Shown here piece after piece: positions 26,899 through 36,133 of a stretch of DNA of 64,000 bases (its first letter is position 1; each line of letters opens with the position of its first letter). The stretch spans positions 1,238,796-1,302,795 of the forward strand of contig NZ_SMZY01000001.1 in assembly GCF_004358755.1 (NCBI RefSeq), given 5' to 3'. The notes under the pieces were generated by a model. The model saw nothing but the letters and a program-made list of their open reading frames with translations, did no database searches and had not been told where the DNA came from. The DNA is from Peribacillus frigoritolerans (GTDB taxonomy: Bacteria > Bacillota > Bacilli > Bacillales > Bacillaceae). The position numbers and the translations under genes were made by a program.

Positions 26899-27116
26899 AT
26901 TTACAAGAGGTTATGCTGTGAAGGCAGGTCTATTTTAACCATAAAAGAACCCCGCTTACCGCTGATTATTTGGTGCACAGTTTTTTTCCGATTTTGGCAA
27001 TTGGCTCGATTTTATAACCCTTCAGGTAATCATCGCCTATCACTGGCAGCATGGTCCGGTTGCGATTGCTGCATTTTACTAACCATCATCTTTCCTCAAG
27101 AATCAGAACATAGGAA

Positions 27117-27142
27117 AATCACAGGGTTATCCCCCTGTGATT
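27117..27142 (-). terminator. Terminator of yneT
   Basis: Arms AATCACAGGG / CCCTGTGATT with four T residues beyond on the minus strand. The preceding 26899-27110 stretch shows no gene. Confidence 0.75.
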
Positions 27143-27555
27143 CATTTTGTTAAAGCGTGTTCTACTTTAATGCAGCGGTCCATGATAACCGTATAGCCTT
27201 TATTTTTTAACAAATGATAAGCATCCTCATTTACCAGACCTAATTGAGCCCAGAAAACATCTGCATCAATTTCTAAAAACTCCTCTGCAACAGGAAGCAA
27301 ATGCTCTGACCTGCGAAAAACATTCACAATGTCAATATGGCCGTCTATCTCTTTTAATGAACCAACTGCCTTAACACCCAAAGCTTCCTTAATCGTTGGA
27401 TTCACTGGAATGATTTCATACCCTGCATCCTGCATTGCCTGACTGACCATGTAAGAAGTGCGCTCAGGCTGATCTGACAGCCCAACGACAGCAATTCGTT
27501 TGCTCTTTTTTAATATTTTTCCAATTTCTTCTCTCGACGGGATGGATATACTCAT
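27142..27555 (-). CDS. yneT: CoA-binding domain protein YneT
   Basis: Rossmann-like CoA_binding domain protein of 137 residues. It has the GLSDQPERTSYMVSQAMQ nucleotide-binding region, IIPVNPTIKEALG, and a C-terminal DRCIKVEH. Members resemble the N-terminal domain of succinyl-CoA synthetase alpha and bind CoA. The physiological role is unknown. The place beside plsY matches B. subtilis yneT. Confidence 0.88.
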   Translation of the reverse strand: MSISIPSREEIGKILKKSKRIAVVGLSDQPERTSYMVSQAMQDAGYEIIPVNPTIKEALGVKAVGSLKEIDGHIDIVNVFRRSEHLLPVAEEFLEIDADVFWAQLGLVNEDAYHLLKNKGYTVIMDRCIKVEHALTK

Positions 27556-27670
27556 AGTAAAAACTCCTTTTGCATGATTTTTTTTCGTTTCTTTTTTATG
27601 ACGTAGTCTTAAGTGTTAGTTACATGATAAAATGGTTTTATTCAATTATAGATTAAGGAGAGCGGATCCA

Positions 27671-28255
27671 TTGATTATTGCAGCCATTATTATTTTAGCT
27701 TATTTACTCGGTTCCATTCCTTCTGGCCTTATTGTCGGGAAAGTGGGGTACGGAATTGATATCCGTGAACATGGAAGCGGAAATCTGGGAGGAACGAATA
27801 CATTCCGTACTCTTGGTGTAAAAGCAGGACTGCTTGTGACCATTGCGGATATCTTAAAAGGAACACTTGCAGCATCTCTCCCATCCTTTTTCGGCCTGGA
27901 AAACGTGCATCCGCTGCTGATCGGAATCTTCGCTGTCATCGGCCATACGTACCCGCTGTTCGCCAATTTCAAAGGCGGCAAGGCAGTTGCTACTTCAGGC
28001 GGAATTCTCTTGTTCTCGGCACCGCTTATGTTCGTGACGATGCTAGCTGTCTTTTTCCTCTTCTTATACTTAACAAAGTATGTTTCGCTGTCATCCATGC
28101 TTACTGGAATCTATGCAATTATTTTCAGCATTTTCATCGGTGATCCGGTATTGATTGCAGTCGTCAGCATACTGGCCCTTTTTGTTATATACCGTCATCG
28201 CGCCAATATTAAACGTATAAGAGAGAAAACAGAACCTAAAGTAAAATGGATTTAA
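27671..28255 (+). CDS. plsY: Acyl-phosphate:glycerol-3-phosphate acyltransferase
   Basis: Membrane enzyme of 194 residues that transfers an acyl chain from acyl phosphate to glycerol 3-phosphate, the first step of phospholipid synthesis. Motifs are [11 protein letters not shown], the [15 protein letters not shown] phosphate loop and the [20 protein letters not shown] segment. I start at TTG 27671, 10 bases after AAGGAG. This gives the family's usual N-terminus, while the ATG at 27632 lacks a ribosome binding site. Confidence 0.94.
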   Translation: MIIAAIIILAYLLGSIPSGLIVGKVGYGIDIREHGSGNLGGTNTFRTLGVKAGLLVTIADILKGTLAASLPSFFGLENVHPLLIGIFAVIGHTYPLFANFKGGKAVATSGGILLFSAPLMFVTMLAVFFLFLYLTKYVSLSSMLTGIYAIIFSIFIGDPVLIAVVSILALFVIYRHRANIKRIREKTEPKVKWI

Positions 28256-28277
28256 AGCTGCCCCCGGGCAGCTTTTT
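28256..28277 (+). terminator. Terminator of plsY
   Basis: Arms AGCTGCCC / GGGCAGCT separated by two C residues (the duplex may open to a larger loop), then four to five T residues. Confidence 0.75.
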
Positions 28278-28364
28278 CAAATTTTGTACAGCATAAATAG
28301 GATTTCCTTTTTTTATCCTATCGTTTATGATAAGGAAAAAAGAAACATTATAGGAGAAAACAAC

Positions 28365-29486
28365 ATGATGAAGAAATGGATCCTCTCTGCAGTCGTTCTG
28401 CTGGCCTTAATCGGAACGGCATTCTTTCTTTTGACTGAACCAAAGGAAGATAAGCAATACCCTGTGAAAGCGCATTCCGGAATGAATGTGAATCAGCCGC
28501 CCAAATCCTTCAAATCAACCGTTACACTCTCGGCAATCGGAGATATATTAATTCACGGGCGCGTATACAATGATGCTAAAACAGGCAGCACTTATGATTT
28601 CAAACCAATGTTAAAAGAGGTAAAACCGTTGATCGGCAAGAGTGACATCACATTCGCCAATCAGGAAACAATGATTGGCGGAACCGAAATTGGTTTATCG
28701 ACTTATCCATCATTTAACAGCCCATTTGAGGTAGTTGATGCTTTTCAGGATGCAGGAGTTGATATAGCCGGGATTGCCAACAATCACACGCTTGACCGCG
28801 GCGAGAAGGCCATTTTGAATGCGACAGACCGCTATGATGAAATCGGGATGCCTTATGTTGGAGGGTACCGCAACATTCAAGATGCAGATACACCACGGGT
28901 CATCAATAAAAATGGCGTGAAATTAGGGTTTTTGGCTTATACATACGGCACTAACGGGATTCCGGTTCCAGATGGAAAACCTCATCTCGTAAACTTAATT
29001 GACAAGCCAAAAATGATGAAAGATATTGAAGAAATGAAAAAGCTTTCAGATGCCGTTATTGTAAGCATGCACTGGGGAGTGGAATATATTCGGCTTCCTA
29101 ATGAGGAGCAGCAGGAGCTTGCACAGTTTCTGGCCGATCAGGGCGTTCATTTAGTGATCGGGCATCATCCCCATGTCCTTCAGCCGATGGAGTGGGTAAA
29201 AGGAAAAGATGGAAATAAAACATTTGTCGTATATTCTCTAGGAAACTTCCTGTCAGGTCAAGTTGGTGAATACAAAGAAATCGGCGGAATTTTCTCAATC
29301 AATCTGACGAAAGCACTTACTAATGGAACGAAAACAGTGGAGCTGACAGACCCAGGCTTTGTTCCGACGATTGTCGTCAGTCAAAATAATCGCGCTTATC
29401 GTGTAAAAGAGCTGAAAAATGTGAATCAGACGCAAAATAAAGAGATTCAAGAACACATGTTTCAGCATTTAAATGAAGAAAAATAA
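28365..29486 (+). CDS. CapA-family metallophosphatase-like membrane protein
   Basis: A 373-residue PGA_cap (CapA/PgsA-type) protein with an N-terminal membrane anchor. Family motifs are SAIGDILIHGRVY, ANQETMIGG, ANNHTLDRG, SMHWGVEY and IGHHPHVLQP, which look like a calcineurin-type metal site. CapA takes part in poly-gamma-glutamate export or assembly. Stand-alone genes such as this have no proven role, and no capB or capC is nearby. TAGGAG sets the start at 28365, not the longer frame from 28284. Confidence 0.85.
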   Translation: MMKKWILSAVVLLALIGTAFFLLTEPKEDKQYPVKAHSGMNVNQPPKSFKSTVTLSAIGDILIHGRVYNDAKTGSTYDFKPMLKEVKPLIGKSDITFANQETMIGGTEIGLSTYPSFNSPFEVVDAFQDAGVDIAGIANNHTLDRGEKAILNATDRYDEIGMPYVGGYRNIQDADTPRVINKNGVKLGFLAYTYGTNGIPVPDGKPHLVNLIDKPKMMKDIEEMKKLSDAVIVSMHWGVEYIRLPNEEQQELAQFLADQGVHLVIGHHPHVLQPMEWVKGKDGNKTFVVYSLGNFLSGQVGEYKEIGGIFSINLTKALTNGTKTVELTDPGFVPTIVVSQNNRAYRVKELKNVNQTQNKEIQEHMFQHLNEEK

Positions 29487-29556
29487 AAGGAATTTGCCTC
29501 ATTTTGTTTTTGAATTGTGTTTTCGTGGTATCGTATGAGAGAAGGAGTGATACTCA

Positions 29557-29859
29557 TTGAATATACATATTAGTGACAAAGCTGCAGAGTGGTATCAGAA
29601 GGAAATGAATGTTGCAAGCGGAGATTCGTTTCGATTTTTTGTACGTTACGGAGGAAGCAGCACCATCCAAAAGGGTTTTTCTTTAGGTGTAGTGAAAGAT
29701 CAGCCGAAGGAAGCCGGCGCAAAAACAGAAAAAAACGGGATCATCTTTTTTATTGAAGAAAGTGACATATGGTATTTCGATCAGAACGACTTGGTCATTG
29801 ACTTTGACGAAAAAAAAGGAGAACCTATTTTTGATTATAAAAAAACCGCGGATAACTAA
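29557..29859 (+). CDS. yneR: HesB/IscA-like protein YneR
   Basis: A 100-residue HesB-like fold protein. FRFFVRYGGSSTIQKGFSLGV is distinctive for the YneR group. The Cys residues that ligate Fe-S in true IscA are absent, so an iron-sulfur carrier role is doubtful. TTG start with AAGGAG 9 bases upstream. Stop codon lies within the terminator hairpin. Confidence 0.85.
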   Translation: MNIHISDKAAEWYQKEMNVASGDSFRFFVRYGGSSTIQKGFSLGVVKDQPKEAGAKTEKNGIIFFIEESDIWYFDQNDLVIDFDEKKGEPIFDYKKTADN

Positions 29860-29873
29860 TCTGCGGTTTTTTT
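29839..29873. terminator. Bidirectional terminator yneR / yneQ
   Basis: Arms AAAAAAACCGC / GCGGTTTTTTT between convergent genes. The yneR stop codon is in the loop. Confidence 0.88.
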
Positions 29874-30174
29874 AACGTAAACGGAAACGATTGATATGTT
29901 CAACAAGGTTATGTGCTTCTAAGACTCGAATCTGGACATCTCCCATAAGGTCAAAATGCGGAAAATCCTTGTCATGATGAATCCACTCTTTTCTTAATCC
30001 AAATGTTTCTCCCCATTTGATGAGTTTTGGCAAATCAGAGCAGCCTGCTTTTGTAACTGCGTGAGAGGCAGGAAATCTTGGATCTGTCCAAAAATGGGTC
30101 AAAAATGCAAGCTCTCCTTTTGCTACCTGCCCTTTCCAATCAGAAAGTTCCTTGCGTTTAATTCCAAATGCCAC
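29872..30174 (-). CDS. yneQ: Conserved hypothetical protein YneQ
   Basis: A 100-residue soluble protein starting GTG. Its sequence (AFGIKRKELSDWKGQVAKGELAF, many aromatic and His residues) and position between yneP and yneR match B. subtilis YneQ. No function is assigned to the family and no catalytic motif is clear. It is 8 bases downstream of yneP, probably co-transcribed. Confidence 0.8.
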   Translation of the reverse strand: MAFGIKRKELSDWKGQVAKGELAFLTHFWTDPRFPASHAVTKAGCSDLPKLIKWGETFGLRKEWIHHDKDFPHFDLMGDVQIRVLEAHNLVEHINRFRLR

Positions 30175-30182
30175 AGAAATCC

Positions 30183-30599
30183 CTACTTTTTCGCTTTTTC
30201 ATATGCCGCGTGCCATTCCGGATATTTTTTGCGGATTTGAATCGGTTTGAAATTTTCTTTTTTGACACACACATGGTTTGAAACGGCCTGAAGAGCCAGT
30301 TCTCCCTCAGGTGTGTACATTTCGTAGCCGTATGCCACTTTAAAGCCGTTATATTCTTCTATCCAAGTATGTACTTTAACTGTCTCGCCGTATTTCATCG
30401 GTTTTTTATACTGAACCTGCAGATCAATAACTGGTGAAATAATTCCTTCTTTCTCCATGTCTGCATATGAAAAGCCGAGATCAGAAATCAGCTGCGTTCT
30501 GCCCACTTCCATCCATACTAAATAATTCGCATGATAAACGACACCCATCTGATCGGTTTCTGCATACCTTACTTCTATCTCTTTTTTTGAAACATGCAT
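30183..30599 (-). CDS. yneP: Hotdog-fold acyl-CoA thioesterase YneP
   Basis: 4-hydroxybenzoyl-CoA thioesterase-like protein of 138 residues. The motif YAETDQMGVVYHANYLVWME carries the catalytic Asp near residue 17 and matches the YbgC/FadM hotdog family. It would hydrolyse acyl-CoA; the natural substrate is unknown. GGAGAGGG precedes the ATG. Confidence 0.9.
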   Translation of the reverse strand: MHVSKKEIEVRYAETDQMGVVYHANYLVWMEVGRTQLISDLGFSYADMEKEGIISPVIDLQVQYKKPMKYGETVKVHTWIEEYNGFKVAYGYEMYTPEGELALQAVSNHVCVKKENFKPIQIRKKYPEWHAAYEKAKK

Positions 30600-30680
30600 A
30601 TGTGTTCCCTCTCCTTATGAAGCACCAAAATTTAGGTCAATGAATAAATATTATCATACCATACGCTCTCTTTTTCATAC

Positions 30681-30716
30681 AAAAAATAAAGGATGTCCCT
30701 GTTATGGACATCCCTT
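30681..30716 (-). terminator. Terminator of tlp
   Basis: Arms AAAGGATGTCC / GGACATCCCTT followed by TTTATTTTTT on the minus strand. Confidence 0.85.
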
Positions 30717-30724
30717 GTTTTGAG

Positions 30725-30955
30725 TTACTTATAGCCATTCTCGCGTGCAGATGCTTCATCCCTGATTTCAGAACGGAAGCCTTCAAGACTTTCTTCACGG
30801 CGGTGGTTTTTAGCTTCAATGCGTGCTCTTTCTTCTCCGCTTGAAAACTCTGCCGTCTCTTGTGCCTTTTCAATATTTTCGATTGTGTTTTCGACCATAT
30901 CCTGCAGCTTTTCAACATTATCTGAACGATCGTCTGGATTTGCTTTATAACCCAT
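30725..30955 (-). CDS. tlp: Small acid-soluble spore protein Tlp
   Basis: A 76-residue charged, helix-rich protein beginning [18 protein letters not shown], a clear match to Tlp, a minor spore core protein made in the forespore. Location beside sspN is as in B. subtilis, where they are one forespore operon. An overlapping longer frame in another register is a shadow. Confidence 0.93.
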   Translation of the reverse strand: MGYKANPDDRSDNVEKLQDMVENTIENIEKAQETAEFSSGEERARIEAKNHRREESLEGFRSEIRDEASARENGYK

Positions 30956-31048
30956 GTAAACACATCCTTTTTTTAATTTGATTAAAATAAGACGAAATGC
31001 AAACAGCCGGTAAGTTTACATAATAATTTTATGGAAACATTTTTTTGC

Positions 31049-31192
31049 TTACTCACCTTTTGTTTGCATTACCTGTGCATGTTCATGCGATTTATTTTGC
31101 ATTTTTTTCCCTTTATTCCCGCCAAAACCTCTTGATTTTGTTCCAATGTGGTTTGGAGTGAAATGGCTTTGTTTATCATTTGAGTTTGTCAT
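31049..31192 (-). CDS. sspN: Small acid-soluble spore protein N
   Basis: A 47-residue protein starting MTNSNDKQSHFTPNHIGTKS, recognisable as SspN, with GGAGG 8 bases before ATG 31192. The longer reading frame to 31249 lacks a ribosome binding site. Expected to be forespore-expressed together with tlp about 94 bases downstream. Confidence 0.92.
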   Translation of the reverse strand: MTNSNDKQSHFTPNHIGTKSRGFGGNKGKKMQNKSHEHAQVMQTKGE

Positions 31193-31260
31193 GATCTTTC
31201 GCCTCCTCACTATTATCTTCACCAGTTGAGCGGCAAACATGTCAGCCAAGTGTTGGGGAT

Positions 31261-31392
31261 TTAGCTGAGCTTATCCAGCAGCCTCTGCTCTACTCTCTCC
31301 TCGAGCCGGTTTAAAGCTTCCTGATCTTTCAGCAGTTCCTTCTTATTTTCAAGAACTAATTCCTCAAATGTCATTTTTTTGATTTTTCTCAA
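31261..31392 (-). CDS. FbpB-like small basic protein
   Basis: A 43-residue frame starting at TTG 31392, with GGAGGTG 6 bases upstream, and stopping TAA at 31261. The sequence RKIKKMTFEELVLENKK with a charged coiled-coil tail resembles the FbpB family of small basic proteins, whose B. subtilis member helps the Fur-controlled sRNA FsrA. Here it is beside sspN, so an iron role is unproven and a spore role is possible. Confidence 0.65.
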   Translation of the reverse strand: MRKIKKMTFEELVLENKKELLKDQEALNRLEERVEQRLLDKLS

Positions 31393-31465
31393 GCAGGACA
31401 CCTCCATACGTAATATATTCAGTTTTGCCATAATCAAGAAAAATAGTACAAGTTTTTAGAAAAAA

Positions 31466-31498
31466 CAAAAAAAGACTGTTCAAATTATATGAACAGTC
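31466..31498 (-). terminator. Terminator of yneN
   Basis: Arms GACTGTTCA / TGAACAGTC with a long T-run on the minus strand. Confidence 0.88.
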
Positions 31499-31506
31499 GC
31501 TTACAG

Positions 31507-32019
31507 TTACATTTCCAGCAGCTTTTCCATTGTTTCCTTTGTCATCGCACCGCGGGAAATATTCATAATTTTTCCTTCTTCATCAAGAAAATAAGTTGTA
31601 GGATACGAATAAACTTCATATTGAACACTTACTCTTCCATCCTTATCCAAGGCCACAGGAAAGGTAAGTTTTCGTTTGGAGATAAATGACTCAACATCTT
31701 CTCTGCTTTTTTCAGCATTCGTCATATTTACAGCGAGAACAACCAGATTATCCTGATGCTCATTCTGCAGCTTTTGCATTTCAGGCATCTCCGCTTCGCA
31801 CGGCGGACACCAAGTAGCCCAGAAATTCACCATCACTTTTTTGCCTTTTACGTCATCTAACTGAACGTTTTCTCCATTTAACATTTCAAGTTCGAATTGG
31901 GGCGGCTTATTTCCAACCTCAAGCCCTTCTTTAGGTTCTTTAGGCAAGATGGCAAACCAGATTGCATAGCCCGCTAAAAATACCAGCAGACCAATGGCGA
32001 GTATTCGTTTCAATTTCAT
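31507..32019 (-). CDS. yneN: Membrane-anchored thiol-disulfide oxidoreductase YneN
   Basis: TlpA/ResA-type thioredoxin-fold protein of 170 residues with an N-terminal membrane anchor and the redox motif WCPPC in FWATWCPPCEAEMPEM. It would act outside the membrane to reduce or exchange protein disulfides, possibly in cytochrome c or spore cortex assembly. The start at ATG 32019 has AAGGGGG only 2 bases away, and the in-frame TTG 32013 has better spacing. The longer frame to 32085 is unlikely. Confidence 0.88.
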   Translation of the reverse strand: MKLKRILAIGLLVFLAGYAIWFAILPKEPKEGLEVGNKPPQFELEMLNGENVQLDDVKGKKVMVNFWATWCPPCEAEMPEMQKLQNEHQDNLVVLAVNMTNAEKSREDVESFISKRKLTFPVALDKDGRVSVQYEVYSYPTTYFLDEEGKIMNISRGAMTKETMEKLLEM

Positions 32020-32148
32020 TTCCCCCTTGCTGTATATCCCATGTAACTCAATTATATGTAAGTATGATGGCAGTAGGACAACCACCTGTATACGTTCTAT
32101 TTTATTAAATCATCTCTTTTTAAAAAGGACAATAAAACCACGAAAAAA

Positions 32149-32171
32149 AAAGGACGGAAACTCCGTCCTTT
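32149..32171 (-). terminator. Terminator of citB
   Basis: Ten-base arms AAAGGACGGA / TCCGTCCTTT with further T residues on the minus strand. Confidence 0.88.
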
Positions 32172-32178
32172 TCATCAT

Positions 32179-34905
32179 TTACCCTTTAATTTTTTCGCGC
32201 AATACCATTTGAAGGATGCCGCCGTGACGGTAGTAGTCAACTTCAACATCACTGTCGAAACGGACAAGCACTTCAAATTCTTTTACGTTGCCTTCTTCAT
32301 CAGTTGCTCTTACTTGAACATGGTCGCGAGGTTTAACTGTTTCATCAATCAGAACTTCGATTGTTTCTTTACCAGTTAAGCCAAGTACTTCAGCACTTTC
32401 TCCCTGCTTGAACTGAAGCGGCAGAACACCCATGAAAACAAGGTTGCTTCTGTGAATACGCTCAAAGCTTTCAGCAATGACTGTTTTAATGCCAAGAAGG
32501 TTTGTCCCTTTTGCTGCCCAGTCACGTGAACTTCCCATGCCATAATCTTTGCCGGCAAGAACGACAAGACCTGTTCCGTCTTGTTTGTACTTCATGCAAG
32601 CGTCATAGATAGAAGTTACTTCGCCTGTTGGCCAGTAAGTTGTGTAGCCGCCCTCTGTTCCAGGTGCTACTTGGTTTTTGATGCGGATATTTGCAAATGT
32701 TCCGCGCATCATCACTTCATGATTTCCGCGGCGAGAACCATATGAGTTAAATTCTCTCGGACTGACGCCTTTTTCCTGAAGGTAACGGCCTGCAGGAGTA
32801 TCTTTCCCGATTGAACCGGCTGGCGAGATATGATCAGTTGTAACAGAGTCTCCGAATTTTGCAACTACGCGCAAGTTCGTAAGCGGCTCAACTAGACCCG
32901 GCTCTGGATTTAAGTTTTCAAAGAAAGGAGGATTTTGAATGTAAGTGGAATCCTGATCCCACTGATACAATGCCTCATCTGTCGTTTGAATCGCATTCCA
33001 GCGCTCGTTATCATCAAAAACTCTGCCATATTCCTGACGGAAGAGCTCCGGTGTTACCGTTTGTTTTACAATCTCATTGATTTCGTCCATTGCAGGCCAG
33101 ATATCGTTAAAGAAAACATCATTGCCATCCTTGTCTTTACCCAATGAATCATTTTTAAGATCAATATTCACTGTTCCAGCTAGAGCATATGCCACAACTA
33201 ACGGAGGTGAAGCCAAATAGTTTCCTTTTACAAGCGGGTGAATTCTTCCTTCAAAGTTACGGTTTCCTGAAAGAACGGAAGTCACAAGCAAGTCATTTTC
33301 AGCAACAGCTTTTTCAATCTCTTCTGCAAGCGGACCAGAGTTCCCGATGCAAGTTGTACATCCATAACCGACAACATTGAAGCCCAATTGGTTCATATAT
33401 GGAAGCAATCCTGAGTTCTCAAGGTAGCCTGTTACAACTTTTGAGCCTGGAGCTAAAGAAGTTTTCACATAAGCAGGAACCTTCATGCCTTTTTCGATTG
33501 CTTTTTTAGCTACTAAACCAGCTCCAACCAGTACATACGGGTTAGATGTGTTTGTGCAGCTTGTAATCGCAGCAATAGCAATTGCTCCAGTTTTCATTTT
33601 TGTTTTTTCTCCGTTTGCAAGCGTTACGCTGATTTCTTTATTCGCTTCAGCTGCTTCTAAACCGAAGCCCTGGTTGCCTGCTGGAGCAGCAAGAGCTGTC
33701 TGGAACGATTTCTGCATAGCTGATAGAGGAATTAAATCTTGAGGACGCTTAGGACCTGAAAGATTTGCTTCAATTTTAGAAAGATCAATTTCAACCACAG
33801 ATGTGTAAACTGGCTCTACATCTGGTGAGAAGAACAATTCGTTTTCTTTGCAGTATGCTTCAACAACATCTACAAGCTCCTTGTCACGGCCAGTTAACTT
33901 CATGTATTCAAGTGATTCATCATCTACTGGGAAGAAACCGCAAGTTGCGCCGTATTCAGGTGCCATGTTGGCAATTGTTGCACGGTCTGCAAGCGGAAGC
34001 TGAGGTACACCAGGTCCGAAGAATTCAACAAACTTGCCTACAACGCCTTTTTGACGAAGGACTTGTGTTACTTTAAGCGCCAGGTCAGTAGCCGTAGTGC
34101 CATTTGGCATTTGGCCAGTCAATTTTACTCCGATTACTTCAGGAACAGGGAAATATGATGGCTGTCCAAGCATTCCAGCTTCAGCCTCAATGCCGCCGAC
34201 ACCCCATCCTAATACGCCGATGCCGTTGATCATTGTAGTATGTGAATCCGTTCCCACTAATGAATCTGGATATGTTTCAAATGTACCGTCTTCGCCTTCA
34301 ACTGCATGAACAACGTTTGCCAGGTACTCAAGGTTTACCTGGTGAACGATTCCAGTTGCAGGAGGTACAGCCCGGTAATTATTAAACGCTTTCTTTGCCC
34401 AGCTCAAAAATTTATAGCGCTCAGCGTTGCGTTCGAATTCAAGTTCCATATTGAATTGCAGGGAGTCCATTGTTCCCGCTTTATCAACCTGTACAGAGTG
34501 GTCGATGACCAAGTCCACTGTAATTTCAGGGTTAATAACGTCAGGATTGCCCCCGATATCTGCCATTGCCTTACGAAGTGAAGCAAGGTCTACTACAGCA
34601 GGTACGCCTGTGAAATCCTGCAAAATAACACGTGATGGCTTAAATGGCACATCCAGCTCCTTTTGCTCTGCAGTTCCCCATTTTGCTAAATTTTCAACAT
34701 GCTCTTTTGTAATGACTCTTCCGTCTACTTGTCTTAATACAGACTCAAGCAGAACCTTAATTGAGTATGGCAATTTCGAAATATTGCCGACTCCTGCATC
34801 TTCTAATGCTTTTAATGAGTAATAGTTGTATGTTTTTCCGCCTACTGTAAAACTTTTACGCGCTTGGAAAACATCGTGATGTGATAATTGCTGTTGTTTC
34901 GTCAT
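32179..34905 (-). CDS. citB: Aconitate hydratase
   Basis: TCA-cycle aconitase of 908 residues that converts citrate to isocitrate and, when its [4Fe-4S] cluster is lost, can bind RNA as an iron regulatory protein in Bacillus. The cluster ligands are in TSCTNTSNP and [14 protein letters not shown]. The swivel domain holds [11 protein letters not shown]. Full length for the AcnA type. GGGGAG lies upstream of the ATG. CcpC-type dyads lie in its promoter region. Confidence 0.97.
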   Translation of the reverse strand: MTKQQQLSHHDVFQARKSFTVGGKTYNYYSLKALEDAGVGNISKLPYSIKVLLESVLRQVDGRVITKEHVENLAKWGTAEQKELDVPFKPSRVILQDFTGVPAVVDLASLRKAMADIGGNPDVINPEITVDLVIDHSVQVDKAGTMDSLQFNMELEFERNAERYKFLSWAKKAFNNYRAVPPATGIVHQVNLEYLANVVHAVEGEDGTFETYPDSLVGTDSHTTMINGIGVLGWGVGGIEAEAGMLGQPSYFPVPEVIGVKLTGQMPNGTTATDLALKVTQVLRQKGVVGKFVEFFGPGVPQLPLADRATIANMAPEYGATCGFFPVDDESLEYMKLTGRDKELVDVVEAYCKENELFFSPDVEPVYTSVVEIDLSKIEANLSGPKRPQDLIPLSAMQKSFQTALAAPAGNQGFGLEAAEANKEISVTLANGEKTKMKTGAIAIAAITSCTNTSNPYVLVGAGLVAKKAIEKGMKVPAYVKTSLAPGSKVVTGYLENSGLLPYMNQLGFNVVGYGCTTCIGNSGPLAEEIEKAVAENDLLVTSVLSGNRNFEGRIHPLVKGNYLASPPLVVAYALAGTVNIDLKNDSLGKDKDGNDVFFNDIWPAMDEINEIVKQTVTPELFRQEYGRVFDDNERWNAIQTTDEALYQWDQDSTYIQNPPFFENLNPEPGLVEPLTNLRVVAKFGDSVTTDHISPAGSIGKDTPAGRYLQEKGVSPREFNSYGSRRGNHEVMMRGTFANIRIKNQVAPGTEGGYTTYWPTGEVTSIYDACMKYKQDGTGLVVLAGKDYGMGSSRDWAAKGTNLLGIKTVIAESFERIHRSNLVFMGVLPLQFKQGESAEVLGLTGKETIEVLIDETVKPRDHVQVRATDEEGNVKEFEVLVRFDSDVEVDYYRHGGILQMVLREKIKG

Positions 34906-35000
34906 ATGTTTTCTCCCCTTTTAAATCAAAATCGACGTGTGTCGAAACCTCGGTCTCTCCCACCAAATTATTCGCACAATTTCATCTTAATACATGTTTT

Positions 35001-35050
35001 AACATAAGTAAATAACAATGCTGTTATCAAACTACATAAGTAGTTCTTAT
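35001..35050 (-). promoter_or_regulatory. citB promoter region with CcpC-type dyads
   Basis: ATAA-N7-TTAT, the dyad reported for the citrate-responsive LysR regulator CcpC, occurs at 35036-35050. A second related dyad ATAACA-N4-TGTTAT is at 35012-35027. The latter overlaps a possible -35 TTGATA (35030-35025), with TATGTT as -10 (35006-35001) after 18 bases. The layout of one upstream and one promoter-proximal box resembles B. subtilis citB. Confidence 0.55.
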
Positions 35051-35147
35051 AGTTGTAAACTTCAGTACTTTTTTAATATAAAGAATTGTAAACGCGCACA
35101 TCATTTCTTCTAAGAAACAAAGACTATATCCATGGGGGTGAAAGACA

Positions 35148-35297
35148 ATGGCAAAACGCAAAGCAAACCATGTCATAGAAGGCATGAATGCTGCATCTGC
35201 ACAAGGAAAAGGGACAGGATATAATGAGGAATTTGCAAATGAGCCTCTATCTGCCGCCCAGAAGCAGAATAATAAAAAACGCAAAAAAAATCAGTAA
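35148..35297 (+). CDS. sspO: Small acid-soluble spore protein O
   Basis: A 49-residue basic protein, [20 protein letters not shown] at the N-terminus and lysine-rich at the end, recognisable as SspO (CotK). GGGGGTG precedes the ATG. It diverges from citB and is followed by a terminator, as in B. subtilis, where it is forespore-expressed. Confidence 0.92.
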   Translation: MAKRKANHVIEGMNAASAQGKGTGYNEEFANEPLSAAQKQNNKKRKKNQ

Positions 35298-35299
35298 TC

Positions 35300-35328
35300 A
35301 AAAAACGACGGATTTCCCGTCGTTTTTT
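35300..35328. terminator. Bidirectional terminator after sspO
   Basis: Stem ACGACGG / CCGTCGT with A and T runs on either side, between convergent genes. Confidence 0.88.
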
Positions 35329-35331
35329 AAC

Positions 35332-35595
35332 TTATTGTTCCTCAATATTCACTTCTGCAACAATTCTTGAGAGATCTTTCCTGTATTGCTCTAAAGTTGC
35401 ACGCTGTGTTTCTGAAGCCACTTCAAGAGCATTGTTAATTTGTTCATATGCTTCATTCACTTCTTCTCTTAAGTGGCTGAGCTGAATGCCGTAATCTGAA
35501 CTGTTTTCTGAAAGCTGCTGATACATATTTTCAGCTTGGGCGGTTCCTTGCTGAGCAGCCTGAAAAGCCTGCTGTTTATTCTTATGATAAGGCAT
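35332..35595 (-). CDS. Small helical protein of unknown function
   Basis: An 87-residue soluble, helix-rich protein (MPYHKNKQQAFQAAQQGTAQ start, then acidic coiled-coil-like segments). AGGAGGG sets the start at 35595. The longer frame to 35643 is not supported. It sits between sspO and sspP on the other strand, an extra gene relative to B. subtilis. Its surroundings hint at a spore role, but I see no motif. Confidence 0.65.
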   Translation of the reverse strand: MPYHKNKQQAFQAAQQGTAQAENMYQQLSENSSDYGIQLSHLREEVNEAYEQINNALEVASETQRATLEQYRKDLSRIVAEVNIEEQ

Positions 35596-35725
35596 ATAAT
35601 TCCCTCCTGTAGTAATGCTGATATGTAGCTTATTGTTGGACATAAATGGTCATATTATACAGCCTTTAACTTGTATGTTTGCACCGTAAAAGTTTCATCC
35701 TATTTAGAAAGGATGGTGAAAAAAC

Positions 35726-35872
35726 ATGGCCAATAAAAATGACAGCAAAGATATGCACAAAAATGCACCTAAAGGCGATAATCCGGGTCAGCCTGAACCT
35801 TTAAGCGGATCTAAAAAAGTGAAAAACCGCAACCATACCCGCCAAAAACATAATTCTCATCACGATATGTAA
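35726..35872 (+). CDS. sspP: Small acid-soluble spore protein P
   Basis: A 48-residue basic, His-rich protein (start [20 protein letters not shown], with [12 protein letters not shown]) that I recognise as SspP (CotL). GGATGGTG precedes the ATG. Its own terminator follows. Confidence 0.9.
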   Translation: MANKNDSKDMHKNAPKGDNPGQPEPLSGSKKVKNRNHTRQKHNSHHDM

Positions 35873-35882
35873 ATACAGCAAA

Positions 35883-35928
35883 ATGAACGGCTCTGCAAAA
35901 GGCATCCGTTCATCTATTTTTATTTTTA
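35883..35928 (+). terminator. Terminator of sspP
   Basis: Arms ATGAACGG / CCGTTCAT followed by a T-rich tract. Confidence 0.75.
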
Positions 35929-36133
35929 TGGCCAAGCATGAACGCTCCTCACTAATAATAAAATATTTTATATAGCTCCCCTCAAATATTAGATTAATTA
36001 TGAGAACTCTTCTTCTGATTGCTGTAAACCCTTTCACTGCTTTTACTCTTCTATATTTGTTTTACTTCCATTCACGCAATGTCTATGAACTGAATAAGAT
36101 TTAAGTAGTATGGTTTTTGGAGGTCAATATGAG

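Noticed and set aside
26899-27110. Possible transporter gene remnant between padR and yneT
   Set aside because: Short open stretches only, and no convincing domain or start.
28365-29486. Poly-gamma-glutamate capsule operon
   Set aside because: Only a lone CapA-family gene is present, without capB, capC or pgdS neighbours.
30637-30963. 108-codon frame overlapping tlp
   Set aside because: Tlp in the other frame is a clear family match with its own start and terminator.
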